Source: Rutidosis leptorrhynchoides
Lineage: Eukaryota; Streptophyta; Magnoliopsida; Asterales; Asteraceae
Length of the DNA stretch: 64,000 nucleotides
NCBI RefSeq assembly: GCF_046630445.1
Contig: NC_092340.1
Location: 359,332,001 to 359,396,000 of the forward strand
Direction: 5' to 3'
Below, piece by piece: positions 1 to 10,487 of this stretch. The first letter of the stretch is position 1. Each line of letters starts with the position of its first letter. The notes under the pieces were generated by a model. The model made no database searches, had not been told where the DNA came from, and was given only the letters and a program-made list of their open reading frames with translations. The position numbers and the translations under genes were made by a program.

Positions 1-251
1 TCCCACAAGTGACGGAGTCGGTAATTGGGGTAAGAAATGAGGTTTTTAGATTGTTACGGGACTGTTGGACATTACGTAACCCTCGTCCCTTTGACAACGT
101 TACAACACGATGTCTTATCAACGACCATAACGGTTATGTTCCACAAGACCAAGGATGGGAAGTAATCCTAGTAAAACCAGAATGCATGACTTGTTTCTGG
201 ACGTATGAATTACGTGTCTTTATTGCCTTTGCTGAACGACTTGTGTACTAG
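1..251 (+). pseudogene. C-terminal part of the F-box ORF of element X (cut by window edge)
   Basis: The reading frame is open from base 3 to the TAG at 249-251 and matches the last 82 or so residues of the F-box-like protein encoded by B at 24516-25199. It contains the C-terminal CMTCFWTYEL segment with paired cysteines. The N-terminal F-box is outside the window, so whether the full ORF is intact is unknown. It lies upstream of gag in the same orientation, as in the other FBX-family copies. The internal ATG at position 9 is only a methionine inside the protein and not a credible start. Confidence 0.75.
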
Positions 252-592
252 CTAGAATTATCTTCACAACCATCTTGTATCAAATTTATTGTGTGCTATA
301 TTTCATGCTATATGTAAAATAAGCGGTATTGTAAGTTTGTAAAATATTATGTAAAAGTTTGAACGCGAAATATTATTATAATCAGTTTTTCATATAGAAT
401 TGTAGTAGTTGAATTGTATATTAGCTACTAAGTATGAACTTAACGGGTAGGTACCACCCGAATTTAAACTTATAAAACGCTAATATGAAGAAAAAGCTTT
501 TATAAATGAGTTCATATTATGCTACGAAATACTATTAACTACTCTTAATATTATGTATGATTAACTTGTTCCATTTGACTATTTTGAAGGAA
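252..592 (+). other. Untranslated leader between F-box ORF and gag (element X)
   Basis: AT-rich spacer with no credible ORF. It contains the short palindromic block CGGGTAGGTACCACCCG near 449-465, a relative of the polypurine-tract/LTR junction discussed in the findings. The same spacer is present in B, C and E. Confidence 0.6.
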
Positions 593-1508
593 ATGGCACC
601 GACTACTCGACACACCGTGAATATGAATGAAGAGGAATTCCGTACTTTTCTAGCTTCAAACATAGCCGCAGTACAGGCTGCGCTACATACCAACAATAAC
701 CTTAGATCTAGCAGTACAGGAAATCGTGTAGGATGCACCTACAAAGAATTCACTGCCTGCAAACCTTTGGAATTTTATGGAACCGAAGGACCGATCGGAT
801 TGAAACGGTGGACCGAGAAGGTCAAATCGGTGTTTGCCATAAGTAAGTGTACTGAAGAGGACAAAGTGAAGTACGCTACGCATACCTTCACAGGTTCTGC
901 GTTAACATGGTGGAATACCTATCTAGAGCAAGTGGGACAAGACGATGCGTATGCACTACCGTGGTCAGCATTCAAGCACTTGATGAACGAGAAGTACCGT
1001 CCCAGAACCGAGGTCAATAAGCTCAAGACAGAACTTAGAGGGTTACGAACCCAAGGATTTTATATTACCACGTACGAAAGACGATTCACAGAATTGTGCC
1101 TATTGTGTCCGGGAGCATTCGAAGATGAGGAAGAGAAGATCGACGCATTTGTGAAAGGATTACCGGAAAGAATCCAAGAAGATATAAGTTCACACGAGCC
1201 CGCCTCCATACAACAGGCATGTAGAATGGCTCACAAACTAGTGAACCAGATTGAAGAAAGAATTAAAGAACAGACTGCTGAAGAGGCCAATGTGAAGCAA
1301 GTCAAAAGAAAGTGGGAGGAAAACGGTGATAAGAATCACCAATACAACAACAGCAATTACAACAATAATCGTAACAATTATCCCAACAATCGCAACATCA
1401 ATCGCAACTACAACAAACGGCCCAACAACAACAACAACAACAACAGCAACTACAACAATCATCCCAACAACAATAATAACCGCAACAACAACAACAATCA
1501 GAAGCAGC
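593..1508 (+). pseudogene. gag: gag N-terminal fragment, element X, interrupted by element B
   Basis: Start chosen at the ATG at 593 (MAPTTRHTVN); an in-frame ATG 12 codons upstream at 557 is an alternative. About 305 residues remain, covering the retrotransposon capsid-type gag domain (the [14 protein letters not shown] and [12 protein letters not shown] segments are typical) and an Asn-rich linker encoded by AAC repeats. The frame runs into the inverted LTR of B at 1509, just before the first CCHC zinc knuckle seen in intact relatives. Gag forms the particle that packages element RNA in the cytoplasm. This copy cannot make a full gag-pol from what is present here. Confidence 0.85.
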
Positions 1509-4500
1509 TGAAATGTCCCGTTCTTATTGATTAAAAACGTTCCATATTAATTGATTTCGTTGCGAGGTTTTGACCTCTATATGAGACGTTTTTCAAAGAC
1601 TGCATTCATTTTTAAAACAAACCATAACCTTTATTTCATAGATAAAGGTTTTAAAAAGCTTTACGTAGATTATCAAATAATGATAATCTAAAATATCCTG
1701 TTTACACACGACCATTACATAATGGTTTACAATACAAATATGTTACAACAAAATAAGTTTCTTGAATGCAGTTTTTACACAATATCATACAAGCATGGAC
1801 TCCAAATCTCGTCCTTATTTAAGTATGCGACAGCGGAAGCTCTTAATAATCACCTGAGAATAAACATGCTTTAAACATCAACAAAAATGTTGGTGAGTTA
1901 TAGGTTTAACCTATATATATCAAATCATAATAATAGACCACAAGATTTCATATTTCAATACACATCTCATACATAGAGATAAAAATCATTCATATGGTGA
2001 ACACCTGGTAACTGACATTAACAAGATGCATATATATAAGAATATCCCCATCATTCCGGGACACCCTTCGGATATGATATAAATTTCGAAGTACTAAAGC
2101 ATCTGGTACTTTGGATGGGGTTTGTTAGGCCCAATAGATCTATCTTTAGGATTCGCGTCAATTAGGGTGTCTGTTCCCTAATTCTTAGATTACCAGACTT
2201 AATAAAAAAGGGGCATATTCGATTTCGATAATTCAACCATAGAATGTAGTTTCACGTACTTGTGTCTATTTTGTAAATCATTTATAAAACCTGCATGTAT
2301 TCTCATCCCAAAAATATTAGATTTTAAAAGTGGGACTATAACTCACTTTCACAGATTTTTACTTCGTCGGGAAGTAAGACTTGGCCACTGGTTGATTCAC
2401 GAACCTATAAAAATATATACATATATATCAAAGTATGTTCAAAATATATTTACAACACTTTTAATATATTTTGATGTTTTAAGTTTATTAAGTCAGCTGT
2501 CCTCGTTAGTAACCAACAACTAGTTGTCCACAGTTAGATGTACAGAAATAAATCGATAAATATTATCTTGAATCAATCCACGACCCAGTGTATACGTATC
2601 TCAGTATTGATCACAACTCAAACTATATATATTTTGGAATCAACCTCAACCCTGTATAGCTAACTCCAACATTCACATATAGAGTGTCTATGGTTGTTCC
2701 GAAATATATATAGATGTGTCGACATGATAGGTCGAAACATTGTATACGTGTCTATGGTATCTCAAGATTACATAATATACAATACAAGTTGATTAATTTA
2801 TGGTTGGAATAGATTTGTTACCAATTTTCACGTAGCTAAAATGAGAGAAATTATCCAATCTTGTTTTACCCATAACTTCTTCATTTTAAATCCGTTTTGA
2901 GTGAATCAAATTGCTATGGTTTCATATTGAACTCTATTTTATGAATCTAAACAGAAAAAGTATAGGTTTATAGTCGGAAAAATAAGTTACAAGTCGTTTT
3001 TGTAAAGGTAGTCATTTCAGTCGAAAGAACGACGTCTAGATGACCATTTTAGAAAACATACTTCCACTTTGAGTTTAACCATAATTTTTGGATATAGTTT
3101 CATGTTCATAATAAAAATCATTTTCTCAGAATAACAACTTTTAAATCAAAGTTTATCATAGTTTTTAATTAACTAACCCAAAACAGCCCGCGGTGTTACT
3201 ACGACGGCGTAAATCCGGTTTTACGGTGTTTTTCGTGTTTCCAGGTTTTAAATCATTAAGTTAGCATATCATATAGATATAGAACATGTGTGTAGTTAAT
3301 TTTAAAAGTCAAGTTAGAAGGATTAACTTTTGTTTGCGAACAAGTTTAGAATTAACTAAACTATGTTCTAGTGATTACGAGTTTAAACCTTCGAATAAGA
3401 TAGTTTTATATATATGAATCGAATGATGTTATGAACATCATTACTACCTCAAGTTTAGTAGGTAAACCTATTGGAAGTGACAAGAAATGATCTAGCTTCA
3501 AAGGATCTTGGATGGCTTGAAAGTTCTTGAAGTAGGATCATGACACAAAAACAAGTTCAAGTAAGATTTTTACTCGAATTAAGATAGTTTATAGTTATAG
3601 AAATTGAATCAAAGTTTGAATATGAATATTACCTTGAATAAGAAAGATAACCTACTGTATATAACAAAGGTTTCTTGATCTTACATGATTACTTGGAATG
3701 GATTAGAAAGCTTGGAAGTAAATTAGTAAACTTGAAGGGATTTTTGAAGTGTTCTTGAAGTGTTCTTCCTATGATGATTATAGCTTGATTCTTGAAGTGA
3801 TTTTTGATGAAGATGATGATTAACTACTGGAAAAATACGTTCATAATAGTGTGTGTGTGTGTGTTGAGAGAGAATTAGAAAGAGAATTGGAAGTGAAATG
3901 GAGTGAATGATGAGTGGTAATTGGTGAGTGGTGAGTGGGGTTAAAAGGAGTTCTAGTTAGTTGACTAGCTTATGGTAGAAGTTAAAATTGATTAGTCATA
4001 CATGACATAATCAAGAGTGGAATCCCATGCTAGTTCCTATTGGTATATACTCATAGTAAGTACGTTTTGAAGCTGTGTATAATACGGGTAAGAATACGAC
4101 TAGAATTCTTGATGAAAGAAAAGAATGGAAAAGTAACTGTAACCATTTTCGTAAAGTATGAGTGTTTTGATATATGTCTTGAAGTCTTCCAAAAGTATTT
4201 TAATACATCTAAATACACTACATGTATATACATTTTAACTGAGTCGTTAAGTCATCGTTAGTCGTTACATGTAAGTGTTGTTTTGAAACCTTTAAGTTAA
4301 CGATCTCAATTAATGTTGTTAACCCATTGTTTATTATATCTAATGAGATGTTAAATTATTATATTATCATGATATTATGATATATTAATATATCTTAATA
4401 TGATATATATACATTTAAATGTCGTTACAACGATAATCGTTACATATATGTCTCGTTTCGAAATCCTTAAGTTAGTAGTCTTGTTTATATGCATATAACT

Positions 4501-4767
4501 CATTGTTAATATACTTATGGAGATAATTACTTATCATAATCTCATGTTAACCATATGTATATCCATATATATATCGTCATGTCGTTTTTACAAGTTTTAA
4601 CGTTCGTGAATCGCCGGTCAACTTGGGTGGTCAATTGTCTATATGAAACATATTTCAATTAATCAAGTCTTAACAAGTTTGATTGCTTAACATGTTGGAA
4701 ACATTTAATCATGTAAATATCAATCTCAATTAATATATATAAACATGGAAAAGTTTGGGTCACTACA
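1509..4767 (-). repeat. 3' LTR of element B
   Basis: 3259 bp. Read on the minus strand it begins TGTAGTGACCCGAAC and ends GGGACATTTCA, giving TG...CA ends like the LTRs at 25984, 35832 and 51356. The polypurine-like tract is immediately outside at 4768-4780. A (GT)n tract and a purine-rich stretch near 3850-3960 are not found at the same place in the C and E LTRs. No gene of its own is present. Confidence 0.9.
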
Positions 4768-4780
4768 GTACCTACCCGTT
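4768..4780 (-). promoter_or_regulatory. Polypurine tract, element B
   Basis: On the minus strand this reads AACGGGTAGGTAC and abuts the LTR start. It is the expected place for plus-strand DNA priming during reverse transcription. The tract is not pure purine, but it is the same in C. Confidence 0.6.
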
Positions 4781-4802
4781 AAATAAATTTCGTCCCGAAA
4801 TT

Positions 4803-4905
4803 TTAAGCTGTTGGAGGTGTTGACGAATCTTCTGGAAATAGATGCGGGTATTTCTTCTTCATCTGATCTTCACGCTCCCAGGTGAACTCGGGTCCTCTAC
4901 GAGCA
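4803..4905 (-). pseudogene. pol: Pol C-terminus of element B (chromodomain-like end), separated by element F
   Basis: Encodes the end of the integrase/chromodomain-like tail ([12 protein letters not shown] and onward) and stops with TAA at 4803-4805. It is the direct continuation of the minus-strand frame broken at 19700; the intervening 14.8 kb is element F plus a copied GAGCA. Tekay/Del-type chromoviruses carry a chromodomain-like module here, thought to guide integration into heterochromatin. Confidence 0.8.
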
Positions 4906-6895
4906 TAATGTGTAGCGAGGGGTATATAAAATAGTTATTAATTTTTGCAGGAAATACTATTAAATACGATACAATTTTACACAAGATATTTATTTATTTA
5001 TAGAATGGATATACTTAAACCTTGCTACAACACTTATAGGCAGTGTACCTAATCGTACAGTAGTGTAGTTTTTAGTAAGTCCGGTTCGTTCCACAGGGAA
5101 TCTTTTTAAACAAAGCTTAACGCTACATGAGTTTACTTTTATAAAAATACAAATATATATATATAAGTAATATTATTATTATAAAGGGGAGTTTTTACCG
5201 TTTAATGACCGGTTTGTCGATTTTAAAACTTTAGTCGCAGTTAAAACCAAATATAAAATATTAAAAATAAATACAAGACTTAAATTAAAGCATAAAGTAA
5301 ATAACGATAATGAAATTGCGAATAATAAAAGTGCGATAAAATAAACTTGCGATAATTAAAAAGTACGATAATTAAAAGTGAAATACAATAACAATAAAAA
5401 TGCGATAATTAGAAGTGCAATTAAATATAAAATAAAGGAAATTAAATATGAAATAAAAGAATTATGCTTATTTAAACTTCCGTAATCATGATGTTTGACG
5501 TGTTGATTTTAGTTTTATGCCCATGGGTTAATTGTCCTTTGTCCTGGATTATTTAATATGTCCGTCTGGTTTTTGTCCATAACAGTCCATCAGTCATAAA
5601 TATAAAGTGCGAGTGTCCTCGTCAAATTATCCTTATACCCGAAGTTAAATATTCCAACTAATTGGGGACTTAAACTGTAACAAGATTTTAATATTTTGTT
5701 TAATAATTACACCAGGATGTCGACTGAGTGTAACCCAAGGTTTTAATATTTTGTTATCAATTATACCAAGTGTCCTTGTACATAATTTCACCCCTGTTTT
5801 AATTATTCTAGTGGCTATTAATCCATTCCCGTGTCCGGTTAAATGAACGATTATTCGTACATATAAATACCCCGCCCATCGTGTCCGATTGAGTGTATAT
5901 GGTAATTTATAGGGACGCCCAATTGTAAATCTTTATATTAACATTAACAAACTATCATTTAGTTAAACAAATATAAAGCCCATTAATAGCTCATAGTCTA
6001 ATTTCCACAAGTGTCGTTCTTTTGTCCAAACCCCAATTATGGTACAAAGCCCAATTACCCAATTTTAGTAATTAGCCCAACATCATGATTACTTCGTTTT
6101 AAATAAGCATAATAATAACTTAGCTACGAGACATTAATGTAAAAAGGTTGAACATAACTTACAATGATTAAAAATAGCGTAGCGTTACACGGACAGAATT
6201 TCGACTTTATACACTCAAACGATCTCTATCATAAATCTTATTATTATCATAATTTAAAATTAAAATTAAGATTATTGTTATATCTGATTACATTAACATT
6301 ATGATAGAGAATTATAAATATAGATATTGGATATTAGATATAGATATTTGATCGATATATAGATAAAAAGAGGATAGAAAAAGTTGTACATAAAATTGAT
6401 CGACACAACTTGATTTTATAGGCGAATTATGAAATGAAATTTTCACTTATGACCCCTTAACTATGCTCAATTAACAACTTTATATTATTTATTATTATTC
6501 TTATTATGAATTATTTAAATATTATATTTTATTCTTGTGCATAGTTGACTCATAATTTTTACACCGTTGCGTCGAGCGTTGAGAGTTGACTCATGTCCCG
6601 GTTCCGGATTTTCGAACGCCCTTGCGTACTATTTTATATCGTGTACTTTGTGTTTTGTAACTTGTACTCTTGTCGTTTTTAGACGTTCCTCATCAATAAT
6701 TTGAACCTTTTTAATTGTATCTTGTACTTTTGAGCTTTTTGGACCTTTGTGTCTTCAATTCGTTGTTTTCGCCTTTTGTCTTCGCACTTATTTAATATAA
6801 ACGAATATTACTTGAAAATGGAACAATTGCAACTAAAATCTTGTCTTTCTTGGGGAATAATGCTATGAAATATATGTTCCTTTTTGACATTATCA
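4906..6895 (-). repeat. 3' LTR of element F
   Basis: 1990 bp, same length as the partner at 17705-19694. On the minus strand it starts TGATAATG and ends CACATTA. AT-rich. No internal gene. Confidence 0.9.
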
Positions 6896-6908
6896 ATATT
6901 CCCACACT
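6896..6908 (-). promoter_or_regulatory. Polypurine tract, element F
   Basis: The minus strand reads AGTGTGGGAATAT directly before the 3' LTR, a form common before Athila 3' LTRs. Confidence 0.65.
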
Positions 6909-9897
6909 TGAGCGTTGCTTGTCCTCAAGCAATATAGTCTTGAAAAACACTTGAATCACTTCTTTATTCTTCACACTTTGTACATCAGTGACTTCAATAC
7001 GGCGGTATGAACAATGATAGTAACGATGTGGTTAAAGGTGGGTGTGTCATTCACAGTTGCCTTGGGTTTAGGTCAACGACACTTTCAATCAAATAGCCGA
7101 TTTACTTTCGGTTTCCAAAGCAAAGTGCACATTTGAAAGGCGGTTTACAGTCCCACATGACTATAAAAATTTAGATCCTTTAAGGAAATTAGATCTTTAT
7201 GAAAACATTTGATCTTTTGAAAATTCAAGCTAGATTTTACCCTAGACAAGTTTTCTGATTTGATCCATCATTGGTGTTGCAAAATATATTTGTGGATCAA
7301 TATTTTGGCTAAAAACTTTTAGGTTCGTGTAATCCACTGCTATCCTGGTATCGGAAAGCACACATCCAGTTTACTTGTTCCGTATATTACCTTTCGGTAA
7401 ACTACCGTCCGGTTGTAAAGGAAAACGATGAACAAGAAACTGTTAAGGCAATGTCCCGTGACATGCAAATGATTATGGTCTTATTAACGTGTCGGATGCT
7501 AGAACTATCCTTGGTAGGAGCAATAGTAAAGCTCACCCTTATAATTTTTCGGTATGGCACAAGGTCATGTCTTTGACCACTATGCAACCACCGTTCTTAC
7601 GGTTGACACCCGATTTGGTTCAGGTGACCTAATGAATTCCAGGTGAATTCCTAGGATTTTTCGTTAAATGGTAATGAACGCATTGAAAATAGGGTTTTCA
7701 GAAAACAAATCGGTTTGTAATTTTTGATCAAAATATTTTCTCGTTCAAGCTCGAGTTTAGATATCATTGAATTCCATGAGTTTGTAATTCTCAATCTTTA
7801 AGGTCAATCTCAAGGATTGAGTAATATCAGTCTTAAAAGCTGATTTTTAATCTTTAAGGAGATTATCCTTTCTGGGGATCTGATTCATTAGTCTTATCCA
7901 GCTAATTTGCATGGTGCCCCCCCCCCATTGTACAAGATAAATCCTTCTCATGGTTAGGATAAATCTGACCACTTGGCGACCCTGTTTAATGCTGAGGTCC
8001 GTGGATTTCCTGCTGATTTTAGTGATGACTTTTCTAGATTTTTCGTCAACCTACAGCTGATCTGGACGACAACTTCATGACCTAAATCAAGAAGCGCGTG
8101 TCTTTTTCGGAAGACTTTACTTCCTTTTAATGATGGAATTGATTCATCGTGTAGATCTATCTCTTCTTTTCTTTCATCGGATAAAACAGTTGATTATCGT
8201 TCCAAAACAAAAGTATTTTCAAAAATTTGTACAAAAATATGTGATATATGTTTTGAATAGTTTGGTAAAGTTTTCCCACACTTGGCTTTTATTTATGTTT
8301 TTCTTTGCCTTTTTCTCCTCTATTCCATTCTTAAATGAATTCTAACATTTTGGTTGTTTCTCAATTTATGTCCTTTCCGAGGTAACGATAATTTCGGCTC
8401 AATGACCTAGTTTTCATCGTTCATAAATATGTATAAACATGATTTTGAATTCATTTTGTTGAAAATTTTGAAAAATTTACTAGAAGTGGGTAGTCAGTAT
8501 ATAAGACTAGGGTTGTTCCTTGTTATCGGAGAGCACTAGATTCTATTACAACTACTGCGTTACTAGTATTTTTAATGGTAACCAAGTGTTTAAAATAAAA
8601 ATTTTTAAAATCCGAAAGAATTTAACCCCTTCCCACACTTAAGATCTTGCAATGCCCTCATTTGCAAGAAATCAGTAACAATTTAAATTATTGAGGGTGA
8701 TAAGCGTAGAAAAGTGATTAAATTTTACCAAAGTTTCAAACATATTGTTGTTTGTTTGTTGAATGATAAATGGTGCACGTCATTTGTTTATTCCGTCTTG
8801 TTTGTTATTTCACACATATTTTGCATCTTGTCGTCAAAATTACTTGCTTTTGCTGAACTTAATGCCAGTCTTTGAAAACGCGTTGTTTTACCCTGTCTTG
8901 TAAGATAAACTACAAACAAATATATACATACTATTTTTTTTTTTTTATAAAACCTTTAACTTATAAAACAAATATTAATTAATTTTAAAAATTTGTTTCT
9001 TTTAAGAATGAGGGCGTTTTGGAACGATGCCCTAGTCCGTCCCTCGACAAAATTTTAAAATTTGTCATTTTCAAGCAATTGTTTTAAAAGCTTAGATTTT
9101 TGGATTTTTTAATTTTTTTGGCATACTTTAAATCAATAAGATTAAAAATAATGATAATAAAAGTTCTCGTCCCTCCCTCGGGTAAAGCAATTTCGGTTCA
9201 ATGACCTAGTCATCAACTTACGACGAATTTTAAAAATCATATTTTTAACTTAATGAGATAAAGTAAATTTTTGTTTTTAAATTCACACAATTTAAATATA
9301 AAATTCAAAATTAATATTAAAAATTCACATCAAACTTAAAATTTGAAATGCATAAAATTAAAAAATTCATATTTTAAAAATTAAAAATTCACACCAAACT
9401 TAATTTAAAAATTCATATTATAAATTCACACCAAACTTATATTAATTTTTCAAATATTTACAATTTTAAAAATATTGTTTTTACAAAGTTTACAATATTA
9501 ATTTAAGATTTAAATATTAATTTTAAAAACATGGTAAAAATAAAATTAAAAATCTTTTTGGCTTTTTATCCCACTTTAATCAATCAAATATTATCAAAAA
9601 TATGCGCTCCTCTTTTCGGTAAAGTAATTTCGGTTCCAAGACCTAATTTAACTCATGATGAATTTTTGAAATATTTTGGGTTGATTAATTAAAGATATTT
9701 ATACCTTAAGAATAAACGTTAAATTTCGCAGTGATGTAATAAATTTTTGAATGATATCAATAATTTCGGTCGCCAAACCTAATTTTATTCAATACCAATT
9801 TAATACTTTTTAGCGAACAAATTAGCGTTTATTATCAAAAGGTTAAAAATAAAAATAAAAATAAAAACTGTACAGACATACCTGTGAAATAGATTTC
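6909..9897 (-). other. Long non-coding 3' region of element F
   Basis: About 3 kb between the post-pol ORF and the polypurine tract. I see only short chance frames of 60-71 codons. It holds a run of about 11 C at 7916-7926, AT-rich tracts, repeats of a TTCACACCAAACTTA-like unit (9290-9440), and four degenerate copies of an AATTTCGGTTCAATGACCTA-like motif near 8388, 9190, 9628 and 9765. Long non-coding 3' regions are usual in Athila elements. Confidence 0.6.
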
Positions 9898-10314
9898 TTA
9901 GTTATATGATCTATCCCATTCATAAGATAGTCGGTTTAATTGGTTTTCCATGGCTACATAGGCGTAACCTCGAGCATTCAGTGTCTTTTCTTCTAAACAT
10001 ATGAACGGTCCGTCTCTGCATAAAGTAACAAATTCGGTATTTGAATAGGTTTGATTATTTGAACATTTACCTCCATGTGACCATTTTCCGCATTTGTGAC
10101 ATCTTTCTAGGTGTCGTGCTCTTCTTTTCGCTGCGGATTTTGATTTTCCTTTACCAAATTGTAATTTATTATCTTCGCATCTGGATTCTTTTCTAACTCC
10201 GTCCATTCTTTCTCTGATTACTGATACTAATTCACTCGGTAGTATGTCATTATTACGTTTAGTGATCAAAGCGTGTAGCATTAGACCATGGTTTAGTTCA
10301 CAGGCAGTCTTCAT
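9898..10314 (-). CDS. Post-pol ORF of element F with zinc-knuckle-like motif
   Basis: A 138-residue ORF starting MKTACELNHG, in the same direction as gag-pol and 173 bp after its stop. Around residues 75-90 is a basic stretch (AAKRRARHLERCHKC) followed by CHKCGKWSHGGKC. This has CX2CX4HX3C spacing, one residue short of the usual retroviral CX2CX4HX4C knuckle. No signal peptide or membrane segment is visible, so it does not look like an envelope protein, although Athila elements often carry an env-like ORF in this position. A nucleic-acid-binding role is a reasonable guess from the basic/Cys-His cluster. It could also be a decayed remnant of a longer protein. Expression would need a subgenomic or spliced RNA. 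I do not recognise a specific family. Confidence 0.55.
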   Translation of the reverse strand: MKTACELNHGLMLHALITKRNNDILPSELVSVIRERMDGVRKESRCEDNKLQFGKGKSKSAAKRRARHLERCHKCGKWSHGGKCSNNQTYSNTEFVTLCRDGPFICLEEKTLNARGYAYVAMENQLNRLSYEWDRSYN

Positions 10315-10487
10315 TTTGTAAAAACCTAAAAAAAAATAAAAATTCAGAATGGGGGGAGAAGACTAGTTCTTTAGGGTCTGCTAGGGAAAGACCATTCGGG
10401 TTCCATTTTCGAGAACTACACGAAAACAGACAATCTAACTCTAACAGAAATACATATTATCCTTTAAAGACTTGATTCTCCCCACAC

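Larger units (their letters stand above)
1..1508 (+). mobile_element. Element X fragment: FBX-family Ty3/gypsy (F-box tail, leader, gag start)
   Basis: Plus-strand piece of an FBX-family chromovirus-like retrotransposon. It holds the end of the F-box ORF, a leader of about 340 bp and the first part of gag. It stops abruptly inside gag at 1508, where the LTR of element B begins in the opposite orientation. The five bases GCAGC at 1504-1508 are the likely target-site duplication made by B; the matching right-hand copy is not in the window. The left end lies outside the window. Confidence 0.85.

Noticed and set aside
1500..1545. Gag frame ending in KCPVLID at an inverted LTR, also seen at 39051-39081, looking like a designed gag-LTR fusion or palindromic element
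   Set aside because: Both are best read as insertion edges: the inverted LTR simply starts inside gag and its first bases happen to encode KCPVLID. Nothing suggests a functional fusion.
2260..2523. 67- to 87-codon ORF antisense to the element in several LTRs (also 28224-28487, 38121-38324 and 52102-52317)
   Set aside because: The end varies between copies, there is no known domain, and it overlaps the conserved TCCCA/TGGGA block, which explains its conservation at DNA level.
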